Origin: Robiginitomaculum sp. | Lineage (GTDB): Bacteria > Pseudomonadota > Alphaproteobacteria > Caulobacterales > Maricaulaceae | Length of the DNA stretch: 23,814 nt | Reading direction: 5' to 3' | Assembly (NCBI GenBank): GCA_021647375.1 | Contig: JAKIUV010000044.1 | Location: 1 to 23,814, forward strand | In this document: piece after piece, positions 1-8,059 of the stretch | How the letters are laid out: every line of letters starts with the position of its first letter | Numbering within the stretch: the first letter of the stretch is position 1 | The notes under the pieces: model-generated | What the model was told of the DNA's origin: nothing | The model's database searches: none | What the model saw: the letters and a program-made list of their open reading frames with translations, nothing else | Program-made: the position numbers and the translations under genes

Positions 1-488
1 TCGATCTCGACGATATTCCGCGCTATAAAGAACTGGGCGTTATAGCCTCTATGCAGCCGTCCCACGCTATTGGTGATCTCTATTTCGCCAATAAACGCAT
101 CGGCAAAGACCGCCTTGCGGGCGGCTATGCCTGGCGCAGCCTGATCGACAGCGGCGCAATCATAGCAGGCGGCTCCGACGCCCCCGTAGAACGCGGCGAC
201 CCCAGGATCGAATTCTACGCAGCCTCCGCCCGCAAAAGCCTGGACGGCTATAGCGGTGAAAACTGGTTCCCAGAGGAGAAAATCACCCGCACCGAGGCTC
301 TAAAAATGTTCACAGAGTGGGCCGCTTATGCCGCATTTGAAGAAGATGTTGTAGGAAAGATTGCGGCAGGTATGCGCGCAGATTTTACAGTGTTCGACAA
401 GGATATAATGGTGATACCCGAAGCAGAGATATTAAAGGTAGAAACCGTAATGACGATTGTTGATGGGGAAATTATTTATAAGAGATAG
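1..488 (+). CDS. Amidohydrolase family 3 (YtcJ-like), C-terminal part
   Basis: The reading frame is open from the left edge (first full codon at position 3) to TAG at 486-488, so about 162 C-terminal residues are visible and the start lies outside the window. Family members are usually about 550 residues. They are metal-dependent hydrolases with a TIM-barrel fold. Visible signs are the A-S-M-Q-P-S-H segment, typical of the late barrel strands, and G-G-S-D-A-P-V-E, whose Asp is the expected metal-site residue. A C-terminal beta-sandwich ending follows (G-M-R-A-D-F-T-V-F-D, then V-M-T-I-V-D-G-E-I-I-Y). The ATG at 51 is internal and is not the start. The substrate cannot be told from this fragment. 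The gene converges on the methyltransferase at 594, and I see no clear hairpin terminator in the 105-base gap. Confidence 0.85.
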   Translation, partial: DLDDIPRYKELGVIASMQPSHAIGDLYFANKRIGKDRLAGGYAWRSLIDSGAIIAGGSDAPVERGDPRIEFYAASARKSLDGYSGENWFPEEKITRTEALKMFTEWAAYAAFEEDVVGKIAAGMRADFTVFDKDIMVIPEAEILKVETVMTIVDGEIIYKR

Positions 489-593
489 ATGAAACGCCCC
501 AACACCACTGGACAATTGCATCTAAACAAAACGTCCACGTCCATATGACATAGGCAAGCCTGCCATTCACGCACGCCTAGCCACTCCTGCCCC

Positions 594-1718
594 CTAAAGC
601 ACATCCGTCCTGAACAAATTCACCTTCAAGCCACCATGCGCAATCGGTTCGCCTACTGGTAACCACGGTAGTTTTGTGGCTTGGGCTAAGGTTGGATCTG
701 ATGTCACCATGCCGACACGCCAGCCTATGAACCTCTCGCGCATGACCTCGCCAAAAGCAGTGTAGAGCGCGACAAGGTCTTTCTTTTTGCCGATACGTGC
801 GCCGTAAGGTGGGTTGACCATCACTAAACCAGCTTGACCTTCCGGACGCTTAATTTCTGATAAGGGCGTCGGACTGAAACTACACAATTTATCTATGCCG
901 GCGCGTTTGGCATTAGCCTTTGAAAACCCGATGACATTGACATTACGGTCAGAGCCGTAAAAATGCTGTGTGCTTTCACGAGTTTTCCAAGCGTCGCGTA
1001 TTTTCTGTACCGCCCTCTCATCATAGCTCGCGAGTTTTTGAAAAGCAAATGTGCGCCCCCGCCCTGCCATGAAATTGCGGGCTATCTCCGCCGCCTCGAT
1101 GATAAAAGTTCCCGAACCGCACATGGGGTCCAACACGGTCTCATGCCCGTCATAACCACAAGCCCGCAAGAACATCGCCGCCATGGTTTCGCGCATGGGA
1201 GCTTTGCCCATGGCTTGCTTATGCCCGCGTTTGTGTAGGCCCTCCCCCGAGCTATCCACGGACAGAAGCACATTATTACTAACGATACGGGTTTTGATAA
1301 CAATATCAGCATCATCCATAGAGGCCGCAATACTGGCGTCATATTCCTCAGATATAGCTCGCTCTATCCGTTCAATCGCTGCACCCGCATGATAGATTTT
1401 ATTGCGCCGATTGGTGATGACTTCGACCTTGACCTTTACGCCCTTGGTGAGAACATCACCCCACGGAAATTTCCGCGCACGTTTGTCGAGTTGCGCCAGA
1501 TGAAAGGCTCGAAACTCACCAAAGCGTACCAGAACTTTGGACGCGCCGCGCAAGGTTAAATTGGCGCGCCAAACATCGGGCCAGCCGCCCCAAATCGTCA
1601 CCCCACCCCGAATAATTTTCGCACGCTTAAACCCGGCCTCTTGCACTTCCTCCAACAACCAAACCTCAAGCCCCGGCGGCGTAGTCAGCAATATTTCAAA
1701 CTCTGATGTAAATAGCAT
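594..1718 (-). CDS. THUMP-domain class I SAM-dependent rRNA methyltransferase (RlmL/YpsC-like)
   Basis: This 374-residue protein resembles the N2-guanine rRNA methyltransferases related to the N-terminal half of E. coli RlmL and to Bacillus YpsC. The N-terminal half carries a ferredoxin-like/THUMP RNA-binding region. It is followed by the H-K-R-G-H-K...A-P-M-R-E segment that precedes the catalytic domain in this family. The SAM-binding motif D-P-M-C-G-S-G-T-F lies near residue 197 and the target-base motif N-P-P-Y-G near residue 304. The second methyltransferase domain of RlmL (RlmK) is absent, so this is the short form. It stands alone, with 84 bases between it and the acyl-CoA dehydrogenase upstream. 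No strong Shine-Dalgarno precedes the ATG at 1716-1718. The enzyme class is fairly sure; the exact target base is inferred. Confidence 0.9.
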   Translation of the reverse strand: MLFTSEFEILLTTPPGLEVWLLEEVQEAGFKRAKIIRGGVTIWGGWPDVWRANLTLRGASKVLVRFGEFRAFHLAQLDKRARKFPWGDVLTKGVKVKVEVITNRRNKIYHAGAAIERIERAISEEYDASIAASMDDADIVIKTRIVSNNVLLSVDSSGEGLHKRGHKQAMGKAPMRETMAAMFLRACGYDGHETVLDPMCGSGTFIIEAAEIARNFMAGRGRTFAFQKLASYDERAVQKIRDAWKTRESTQHFYGSDRNVNVIGFSKANAKRAGIDKLCSFSPTPLSEIKRPEGQAGLVMVNPPYGARIGKKKDLVALYTAFGEVMRERFIGWRVGMVTSDPTLAQATKLPWLPVGEPIAHGGLKVNLFRTDVL

Positions 1719-1802
1719 AAGGACACATTCTTCGTGGTTAATTGGCCACTTTGTGCCACAGCTATTACAAAGTATATAGAGGAAATGGAGAGGAGGTTAA
1801 TC

Positions 1803-3032
1803 CTAGCCCTTATTCATATAAGGCTTCAATTCCGTTCTCGCCACTTGCATTCTGTGTACTGCGTCGGGGCCGTCGGCTAAGCGCAGGGTTCTTACGCCTG
1901 TCCACATATAGGCGAGCGGGGTGTCTTGGGAGACGCCTAGACCGCCGTGCATTTGTATGGCTTCGTCAATGACTTTTAGGGCGGTGCGCGGGGCAGCGAC
2001 TTTTATCATGGAAATATAGGGCGCGGCGCTGGCATAATTGCCCTCATCCATCATCCATGCGGCTTTTAGGCATAGTAATCTGGTTTGTTCAATTTCAATA
2101 CGTGCTTCGGCGATGATGTCATAATTGGCGCCCAGCTTGGCCAAAATCCGGCCAAAGGCGACACGCTCAACCGAGCGCTTACACAGCAGTTCCAAAGCCC
2201 GCTCGGCTTGACCAACCGCGCGCATACAGTGGTGAATACGGCCAGGGCCAAGACGACCTTGGGAAACTTCAAAACCGCGCCCTTCCCCGATCAGGAGTGC
2301 ATCCGCCGGAATCCGGACATTGGTAAAGCGGATATGCATATGGCCGTGGGGCGCATCGTCATGGCCGAACACTTGCATCGGACGCAAGATTTCCACACCG
2401 GGCAGACCTGCATCTAACACGAACATAGAGTGACGCCGATGGCGCGGCGCGCTATCATCCCCGGTTCTAGCCATCAGGATATAAACTGCACAGCGCGGAT
2501 CACCCGCACCGCTTGCCCAATGTTTCTCACCATTAAGAACCCACTCGTCTCCGTCCTTAACGGCGCTGAACATGATGTTTGTTGCATCTGAGGACGCCAC
2601 GCCGGGGTCGGTCATCAAATAGGCAGAGCGGATTTCCCCGTCTAGCAGTGGTCGTAACCATTTGGCTTTTTGCTCTGCATTGCCGTAGCGTTCCAGAACT
2701 TCCATATTGCCCGTATCTGGCGCGGAACAATTGAACACTTCCGGCCCCAAAGTACACCAGCCCATTTCTTCGGCCAGATAAGCATATTCAACCGTGGTCA
2801 GGCCGTAGCCTTCATCCGAATCCGTTAGCCAAAAATTCCACAGCCCGGCGTCTTTGGCTTTTTGCTTCAGCCCTTCACGGATTTCGTTTTGGCGGTCGGT
2901 AAATTCAAACCGTTTGCCGGTTTTACCGACCTCTGCATGATATTCCGCATCCAGAGGGATAATTTCCTCGCGCATCATTTTACGTACTTCTGCGATCAGC
3001 GGTCTAACTTTATCTGTGACACCTAAATCCAT
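1803..3032 (-). CDS. Acyl-CoA dehydrogenase, ACAD10/11-type
   Basis: A 409-residue FAD-dependent acyl-CoA dehydrogenase, last gene of the six-gene operon. The fold is visible from the N-terminal helical domain, the beta-domain motif (A-Y-L-M-T-D-P-G-V-A-S-S-D-A-T-N) and the C-terminal helical bundle (I-Q-M-H-G-G-L-G-V-S). The position of the catalytic Glu of medium-chain enzymes (Y-E-G-T) reads A-D-G-P here (Asp387), and the alternative Glu position used by isovaleryl- or long-chain enzymes is Gly. That Asp-Gly-Pro pattern matches the ACAD10/ACAD11 group, where the dehydrogenase fold acts on 4-phosphoacyl-CoA made by a partner kinase. Such a kinase is encoded at 5318-6382 in the same operon. 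The start is supported by AAGGA about 8 bases upstream; the gap to the preceding gene is 11 bases. The ACAD family is certain; the substrate is inferred. Confidence 0.92.
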   Translation of the reverse strand: MDLGVTDKVRPLIAEVRKMMREEIIPLDAEYHAEVGKTGKRFEFTDRQNEIREGLKQKAKDAGLWNFWLTDSDEGYGLTTVEYAYLAEEMGWCTLGPEVFNCSAPDTGNMEVLERYGNAEQKAKWLRPLLDGEIRSAYLMTDPGVASSDATNIMFSAVKDGDEWVLNGEKHWASGAGDPRCAVYILMARTGDDSAPRHRRHSMFVLDAGLPGVEILRPMQVFGHDDAPHGHMHIRFTNVRIPADALLIGEGRGFEVSQGRLGPGRIHHCMRAVGQAERALELLCKRSVERVAFGRILAKLGANYDIIAEARIEIEQTRLLCLKAAWMMDEGNYASAAPYISMIKVAAPRTALKVIDEAIQMHGGLGVSQDTPLAYMWTGVRTLRLADGPDAVHRMQVARTELKPYMNKG

Positions 3033-3043
3033 GATTTATTTCC

Positions 3044-4150
3044 TTAATTTGTTATTTTTGTTATGTGGTAATCAGCATCACCCAGTAATTCCTGCGCGAC
3101 GCGAATGCGTTTCAGATACAGCCCTATATCCAATTCATCAGTCATACCCATACCGCCGTGAAGTTGCACGGCTTCAAGGGCGGCGAGTTTGGCTACACTG
3201 CCCAGCTTGGCCTTGGCCATAGAGACAAAGGGCGCGGCGCTTTTCGGATTATCATCCAGCACCGTCAGGGCTGCATAAACCGCCGTGCGGGCTAATTCCA
3301 ATTCACAATATAAATGTGCCATACGGTGTTGCAGAGCCTGAAATTCGCCGATGATTTTGCCGAATTGTTTGCGCTCTTTCAGATACTCATTTGTAGCTTC
3401 AAACACTTGCGCAGATGCGCCGAGCATTTCTGCGGCCAGAACCGCCCTGCCCGCATTCAGAACCGTGTTCAACACTTCGTCGCCTTTGCCAACTTCACCG
3501 AGAACGTGTTCGCCCGTAACTTCCACATCTTCAAAAACCATGCGCGCTGCATTGCGGCTATCGACCATGATAGTGCGTTCGGCGTTCAATCCCTGTGCGT
3601 CCGCAGGCACAACAAATAAAGTCAACCCGTCTTCGGTCTGTGCGGCGACGATAATCTGGTCGGCCATATGACCGTCCACCACCATGGCTTTCTTACCGTT
3701 CAGCTTAAACCCGTTACCAGACGGACTAGCCGTCATTTCTATGGCGTCTGGATTATGTTTGCGCCCCTCGTCCACCGCCAACGCCATAACCGTTTTCCCG
3801 CTAACAAGTTCGGGGAGTAGCTTGCCCGCTTTTTCGTCGCCTGCCGATTTCAGGGCCGTCGCAGCCAATACGGATGTGGACAAGAACGGAGATGCCGTTA
3901 AATTTCGCCCCATTTGTTCGGCGATCAATCCTGCGGCCATAAAGCCCATGTCAAAACCACCTTGTTCCTCGCTGACTAAAACACCCGCAAAACCCATTTC
4001 GGCCATGTCCGCCCAAAGCTGTTTTGAATAGCCCGTCGCGTCTCTATCATCACGTAACGCCCGCAATTGCGACACAGGCGCTTTGTCGGCGAAAAAGCCT
4101 TCAGCGCTTTCCTTGAGCATTTTTTCGTCGTCTGTAAGTAAAAGTCCCAT
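3044..4150 (-). CDS. Acyl-CoA dehydrogenase, probable non-catalytic partner subunit
   Basis: A 368-residue acyl-CoA dehydrogenase of the short FadE type. The fold is recognisable from L-K-E-R-K-Q-F-G-K-I-I-G-E-F-Q-A-L-Q and Q-L-H-G-G-M-G-M-T-D, which are C-terminal-domain and FAD-interface motifs. The two places where ACADs carry their catalytic Glu are both changed: the helix-G position is in N-A-G-R (residues 232-235), and the C-terminal position is in L-L-G-D. This is the pattern of the second subunit of heteromeric alpha2-beta2 FadE enzymes, such as those for mycobacterial sterol side chains, where only one subunit carries the base. Its start codon follows the previous ACAD's stop by one base, which implies coupled, equimolar synthesis. 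GGGG lies about 7 bases before the ATG. The family is certain; the heteromer role is inferred. Confidence 0.92.
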   Translation of the reverse strand: MGLLLTDDEKMLKESAEGFFADKAPVSQLRALRDDRDATGYSKQLWADMAEMGFAGVLVSEEQGGFDMGFMAAGLIAEQMGRNLTASPFLSTSVLAATALKSAGDEKAGKLLPELVSGKTVMALAVDEGRKHNPDAIEMTASPSGNGFKLNGKKAMVVDGHMADQIIVAAQTEDGLTLFVVPADAQGLNAERTIMVDSRNAARMVFEDVEVTGEHVLGEVGKGDEVLNTVLNAGRAVLAAEMLGASAQVFEATNEYLKERKQFGKIIGEFQALQHRMAHLYCELELARTAVYAALTVLDDNPKSAAPFVSMAKAKLGSVAKLAALEAVQLHGGMGMTDELDIGLYLKRIRVAQELLGDADYHITKITN

Positions 4151-4151
4151 T

Positions 4152-5309
4152 TTACGTCCCCGGTAATTCTAAGATATGTTTAGCAATAATATTGAGCTGC
4201 ACTTCGGAGGTGCCGCCCTCAATGGAATTACCTTTGGTGCGGAGCCAAAGCCGCGCCAAATCGCCATCATTAGAGCGCTCGCTTTCCCACTCAAGACCGT
4301 CATAGCCTGCCGCATCCATCATCACTTCATAGCGCCGCTTGTTCAGCTCAGTGCCGTAATATTTCAACATGGAGGACTTTGCGCCTAGGCTAGCGCCGGC
4401 CTTGGCTTCGGCCAGCATCCGGCTCATGGTTTGCGAAAACGCCCATTCGTCTATGGTTAATTGGGTGATTTTGGCTTGCAAAGTCGCGTCCGGGGTTACA
4501 CCCATTTCAGCCACCATCTGGGCGACAGGCTTTAAATTACCGCTATCGCCTATCATTTCGCGCTCATGTGTCAGGAGGTATTTGGCGATAGACCAGCCTT
4601 TATCTCGCTCTCCAACCAGGTTTTCTTTGGGCACTTTTACGTCTTTAAAAAACGTCTCGCAAAACGGCGAGCGCCCAGAGATGAGTTTGATCGGTTTGGT
4701 GCTAACGCCGGGCGTTTCCATATCAAACAATATGAAGCTAATCCCATGATGTTTCTTGCCCGAATTATCCGTGCGTACCAAACAAAATATCCAATCGGCT
4801 TCATCGGCGTAACTTGTCCAGATTTTGGAGCCATTGACGAGAAAATACTTACCCTTATCCTCACATTTAGTGGCAAGTGACGCCAGATCAGAACCCGCAT
4901 TCGGCTCGCTATAGCCTTGGCACCAGCGGATTTCGCCCCGACATATCTCGGGCAGATAGCGCATTTTTTGTTCTTCTGAACCAAATTTCAAAAGTGCAGG
5001 CCCCAGCATCCAGATACCAAAACTCAGAAGCGGAGGCCGTGCGTTAATGCGCTTCATCTCTTGCTTTAATATTTTATCTTCAGCGCGGCTCAGCCCTGCC
5101 CCACCATATTGTTTCGGCCAGCTTGGTGCCGTCCAGCCTTTGGCGGCCATGCGCTCTAGCCATAGTTTTTGGGCTTCGCTTTTAAATACCCAATTACGCC
5201 CGCCCCAACATCCGTCGGTTTCGCGTTTCATTGGTGTGCGCATTTCTGGTGGGCAATTAGCCTCTAACCATGCGCGGGTTTCCGCCCGAAACTGTTCTAA
5301 ATCTGACAT
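4152..5309 (-). CDS. Acyl-CoA dehydrogenase, probable catalytic subunit
   Basis: A 385-residue FadE-type acyl-CoA dehydrogenase. Motifs seen in order are W-P-K-Q-Y-G-G-A-G (about 64-72), the FAD/substrate beta-domain G-Y-S-E-P-N-A-G-S-D-L (132-142), V-N-G-S-K-I-W-T-S (158-166) and I-E-G-G-T-S-E-V-Q near the end. The C-terminal Glu position of medium-chain enzymes is Gly (G-G-T). H-E-R at 248-250, however, places Glu249 where isovaleryl- and long-chain-type enzymes keep their catalytic base. With the Glu-less ACAD one base downstream, it probably forms a two-gene enzyme that introduces a 2,3-double bond into a bulky or branched acyl-CoA. The stop of the upstream kinase gene overlaps this gene's Shine-Dalgarno (TAGGAGAG) with an 8-base gap, so translation is probably coupled. 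Confidence 0.93.
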   Translation of the reverse strand: MSDLEQFRAETRAWLEANCPPEMRTPMKRETDGCWGGRNWVFKSEAQKLWLERMAAKGWTAPSWPKQYGGAGLSRAEDKILKQEMKRINARPPLLSFGIWMLGPALLKFGSEEQKMRYLPEICRGEIRWCQGYSEPNAGSDLASLATKCEDKGKYFLVNGSKIWTSYADEADWIFCLVRTDNSGKKHHGISFILFDMETPGVSTKPIKLISGRSPFCETFFKDVKVPKENLVGERDKGWSIAKYLLTHEREMIGDSGNLKPVAQMVAEMGVTPDATLQAKITQLTIDEWAFSQTMSRMLAEAKAGASLGAKSSMLKYYGTELNKRRYEVMMDAAGYDGLEWESERSNDGDLARLWLRTKGNSIEGGTSEVQLNIIAKHILELPGT

Positions 5310-5317
5310 TTTCTCTC

Positions 5318-6382
5318 CTAAATTTTCCCGTCGCGAATACGGTCGCGGGCGACCCCACCCAAGACATTGACCATGGGTGCATACATTTTAAACCGCTCGT
5401 CTTTGGTTTGGCCGTGATAATAGCGGTAGTAAATTTGTTGCAGAATTACCGCGAGCCGAAAAATGCCGTAGACATAATAGAAGTGAAAATTGCTGACATC
5501 CGCGCCAGTTTTTTTGGCGTAATAGTCCAGTATGTCTTGGCGGCTTAACATGCCGGGTGCGGCGCTTGGTTGGCGCGACAAGGCATGCATAGGCGCAGGG
5601 TCACCAGCCTCAATCCAGTAGGCAAGCGTGTTACCCAAATCCATCAGCGGATCCCCAAGCGCCGATATTTCCCAGTCGAGGATTGCATTGATAATTGTCG
5701 GGTCATGCGTGTCTAATATCAGATTATCAATGCGGAAGTCGCCGTGCAATATCGCCGCACCTTTTTCGGCTCTCGGACGGTTGGCATCGAGCCATTCGCG
5801 CACATCTTCAAACGCATCCACATCCGGGGTCAACGCCTTCTCGTAGCGTTTATTCCAGCCCAGTATTTGCCGCTCTACATAGCCAATAGGGCGGCCAAAA
5901 TCTTCCAGACCAATTGATTTATAATCGACCTGATGCAGTTCTATAAGTTTATCAAAGAACGAATGGCAGAGCTGGCGGGTTTCGACTTCGCTCCAATTCC
6001 ACTCGGCAGGGATTTTCGTGTGAATTAAATGACCTTCGACCCGTTCCATCACGTAAAATTCGGCACCGATAATATCGGTATCGTCTGTATAATACAGGGT
6101 TTGCGGCACGGCGGGGAAAACAGGTTTTAGCGCGGTCATCACTTTGTATTCCCGGTGCATATCATGGCCGGATTTTGGCTTGGTGCCAAAGGGCGGTCGG
6201 CGCATGACGAGACGCCTACCTGGATAATCTAGAGCATAGGTGAGATTTGATGCACCGCTGGCATATTGCTTTACGGTTGGCGTCCCGGTTAAGTCCGGCA
6301 CGGCAGATTTTAGAACCGCATCCACGGCGGCAATGTCCAGTTCTTCTCCGGCACGTACATCTATGGTGGGGTTGGTATCCAT
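5318..6382 (-). CDS. Phosphotransferase, APH/ACAD10-11 kinase family
   Basis: A 354-residue aminoglycoside-phosphotransferase-fold kinase. Residues 42-50 (S-G-A-S-N-L-T-Y) form the nucleotide-binding loop. The catalytic loop is L-H-G-D-F-R-I-D-N (212-220, Asp215 as base), and the metal-binding Asp is Asp236 in I-L-D-W-E. These motifs are intact, so an active kinase is expected. In animals this domain is fused to the ACAD10/11 dehydrogenase, and in Pseudomonas the related LvaA phosphorylates 4-hydroxyvaleryl-CoA. Sitting in an operon with three ACADs and two SDRs, its likely substrate is a hydroxyacyl-CoA rather than an antibiotic. Its ATG overlaps the stop of the preceding SDR by one base (TAATG). 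I see no small LvaB-like gene beside it. The family is sure; the substrate is inferred. Confidence 0.9.
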   Translation of the reverse strand: MDTNPTIDVRAGEELDIAAVDAVLKSAVPDLTGTPTVKQYASGASNLTYALDYPGRRLVMRRPPFGTKPKSGHDMHREYKVMTALKPVFPAVPQTLYYTDDTDIIGAEFYVMERVEGHLIHTKIPAEWNWSEVETRQLCHSFFDKLIELHQVDYKSIGLEDFGRPIGYVERQILGWNKRYEKALTPDVDAFEDVREWLDANRPRAEKGAAILHGDFRIDNLILDTHDPTIINAILDWEISALGDPLMDLGNTLAYWIEAGDPAPMHALSRQPSAAPGMLSRQDILDYYAKKTGADVSNFHFYYVYGIFRLAVILQQIYYRYYHGQTKDERFKMYAPMVNVLGGVARDRIRDGKI

Positions 6383-7140
6383 TAAATCGTCATACCGCCG
6401 TCAACCACAATACTCTCGCCCGTCATATAGGAGCCTTCATCCGAGACCATCAGAAGAACTGCGCCAACCATTTCTTCGGGTTGTGCCATACGCGATATGG
6501 CGAGATTTTCTTCCATAAACCGTTCCATGCCTGGCATTTCTTTGAGCGCACTGGCGAGTTTCGTATCGGTAAAACCGGGCAAGAGTGCATTGACGCGAAT
6601 GTTTTTGCGGCCATATTCCTTGGCATAGCCTTTGGTCATATTGATCACTGCCGCCTTGGTCATACCGTAAACCGTGCGGAGCAATCCGGGGTTCAGCCCG
6701 TCAATACTGGCCACATTAACCACCGCACCACCGCCGCCTTTAATCATCAAAGGAATAGCCTTTGCGGTCAGGAAATACGGCCCTTTGACATTGACCTCCA
6801 TAGTCTTGTCATAGGCGCTTTCCGGGCATTTATGGGCAGGGCCGTAAAATACATTGGTGGCACCATTATTTATGAGAATATCCAAGCGCCCATGCGCCGC
6901 CGCTATGCTGGCTATGGCATCATCAATATTATCCATTTTACCAAGGTGCAAAGTCATGGCACTGGCCTGGCCGCCGTTTGCAATAATTTCGTCCGCTACC
7001 GACTGACATGCCTCTATTTTGCGCGATGCGCAAATAACATGTGCGCCCTGCTCTGCCATAGCATGGGCGATGGCTGCACCAATGCCACGGCTTGCGCCCG
7101 CGACCAAGGCTACCTTGCCTGTTAAATCAAATCTCGCCAT
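6382..7140 (-). CDS. Short-chain dehydrogenase/reductase (classical SDR)
   Basis: A 252-residue classical SDR with a complete Rossmann fold. The cofactor loop is A-G-A-S-R-G-I-G, followed by N-N-G-A, then the catalytic Ser in N-V-A-S-I-D-G and Tyr/Lys in Y-G-M-T-K. It ends with the usual M-T-G-E-S-I-V-V-D-G-G. The residue after beta-strand 2 is Arg (A-S-R-K), which suggests NADP(H) preference. It is the second gene of the operon, with a strong Shine-Dalgarno (GAGGAG, about 6 bases before ATG), and its stop codon shares a base with the kinase start. In context it could be a 3-hydroxyacyl-CoA dehydrogenase or a keto-acyl-CoA reductase feeding the kinase. The sequence alone does not fix the substrate. 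Confidence 0.92.
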   Translation of the reverse strand: MARFDLTGKVALVAGASRGIGAAIAHAMAEQGAHVICASRKIEACQSVADEIIANGGQASAMTLHLGKMDNIDDAIASIAAAHGRLDILINNGATNVFYGPAHKCPESAYDKTMEVNVKGPYFLTAKAIPLMIKGGGGAVVNVASIDGLNPGLLRTVYGMTKAAVINMTKGYAKEYGRKNIRVNALLPGFTDTKLASALKEMPGMERFMEENLAISRMAQPEEMVGAVLLMVSDEGSYMTGESIVVDGGMTI

Positions 7141-7164
7141 AATTCTCTCCTCGTACTTTCTGGC

Positions 7165-7956
7165 CTATAAATTGGGGATATGTCCCTTGTCCATAAATTT
7201 CATTTGCTTGTTCATACCGCCGATATATCTGTCGTGATTAGCTGCCTTGGCGGTAAAATATTCTTTGACGATCGGATGCGGCAAAACCAGAAATTCATCA
7301 TTGCCCATGGCCGCAAATAAACTATCGGCAACATCAGACGCCTCTAAATGCTTAGTCGGACCATCTTCCACAACAGTCATGCCTTTAGTCATGTTGGTCT
7401 TGACATATTGCGGACAAACGCAGTGGACTTTGATGCCGTCGCCCTTATGCATAATCGCCATATATTCGGCGAACCCGACCGCCGCGTGTTTGGTGGTCGT
7501 GTAGGAACCAGAATATACTTGCGCCAAAAGCCCCGCCGCAGACGCAACAATAACAAACCGACCCTGCCCCCGTTTTTTCCACGCAGGTATCAATGCACGG
7601 CCAGCATAGACACTGGACATGACATTGATTTGCCAGCTTAATTCCCAGCTTTCATTTGAACCGCCAGCAGCATGACGCCCCGGCTCGTCAGGAAAGCCTA
7701 CGCCCGCATTAGATACAAACACATCTATGGGGCCATTTGCGGCCTCTGCGCCTTTGATGAAGGCGGCAATCGCGTCTTCGCTGGATACATCACAAGTGAA
7801 CGGCGTAGCGCCAATTTCTGCGGCAGTCTTCTTGACCAATTCCGTATTAATATCCGAAATCGCCACTTTGGCGCCAGCGGCAATAAACTTTTCTGCGAAT
7901 GCCCGACCAATACCGCCCGCCGCGCCAGTGATGGCAATACTTAGTCCTGAATACAT
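7165..7956 (-). CDS. Short-chain dehydrogenase/reductase (classical SDR), first gene of operon
   Basis: A 263-residue SDR. The frame could be extended to 8007, but I chose the ATG at 7954-7956. It has AAAGGA about 7 bases upstream, and the TGxxxGIG loop then begins at residue 10, as is normal. Catalytic Ser is in V-A-S-A-A-G and Tyr/Lys in Y-T-T-T-K. Asp35 after the second strand (I-S-D-I-N) suggests NAD(H). The C-terminal tail (A-N-H-D-R-Y-I-G-G-M-N-K) is longer than in minimal SDRs. It opens the operon and is divergent from the DUF3667 gene. It differs from the next SDR in expected cofactor, so the two may perform opposite redox steps on one substrate. The specific reaction is not known. 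Confidence 0.9.
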   Translation of the reverse strand: MYSGLSIAITGAAGGIGRAFAEKFIAAGAKVAISDINTELVKKTAAEIGATPFTCDVSSEDAIAAFIKGAEAANGPIDVFVSNAGVGFPDEPGRHAAGGSNESWELSWQINVMSSVYAGRALIPAWKKRGQGRFVIVASAAGLLAQVYSGSYTTTKHAAVGFAEYMAIMHKGDGIKVHCVCPQYVKTNMTKGMTVVEDGPTKHLEASDVADSLFAAMGNDEFLVLPHPIVKEYFTAKAANHDRYIGGMNKQMKFMDKGHIPNL

Positions 7957-8059
7957 TGTGCAATCCTTTGTTTCGGTTATGATAGAACATAGGTGAATAT
8001 TACACAATGCTTTTTATATGCAATTAGTTGAATATAAACTATTATAATGGGGGAAAGGT
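7957..8059. promoter_or_regulatory. Divergent intergenic spacer between SDR operon and DUF3667 gene
   Basis: This 103-base AT-rich spacer must hold the promoter of the leftward operon and probably that of the rightward gene. On the minus strand a TTGCAT box followed about 15 bases later by TAATAT is a weak promoter candidate. On the plus strand TATAAT at 8043-8048 sits only 11 bases before the ATG, and no convincing -35 box precedes it. A GGGGGAAAGG ribosome-binding sequence precedes the start at 8060. I see no clean long palindrome for a regulator, and no regulator gene adjoins. Confidence 0.35.

Noticed and set aside
5318..6382. Antibiotic-resistance kinase reading of the APH-fold protein
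   Set aside because: The operon context of acyl-CoA dehydrogenases and SDRs points to acyl-CoA metabolism; the fold is shared with ACAD10/11 kinase domains.
6247..7125. A 292-codon open frame on the plus strand
   Set aside because: It is antisense to the SDR gene, which has full catalytic motifs and a Shine-Dalgarno. Its product is rich in His, Arg and Cys with no recognisable domain.
7957..8007. Upstream extension of the first SDR to an ATG at 8007
   Set aside because: The extra 17 residues precede the Rossmann start and lack a ribosome-binding site; the ATG at 7956 has AAAGGA in place.
8043..8048. A perfect TATAAT box
   Set aside because: It is only 11 bases before the start at 8060, with no -35 box at the right distance, so I do not call it a promoter.
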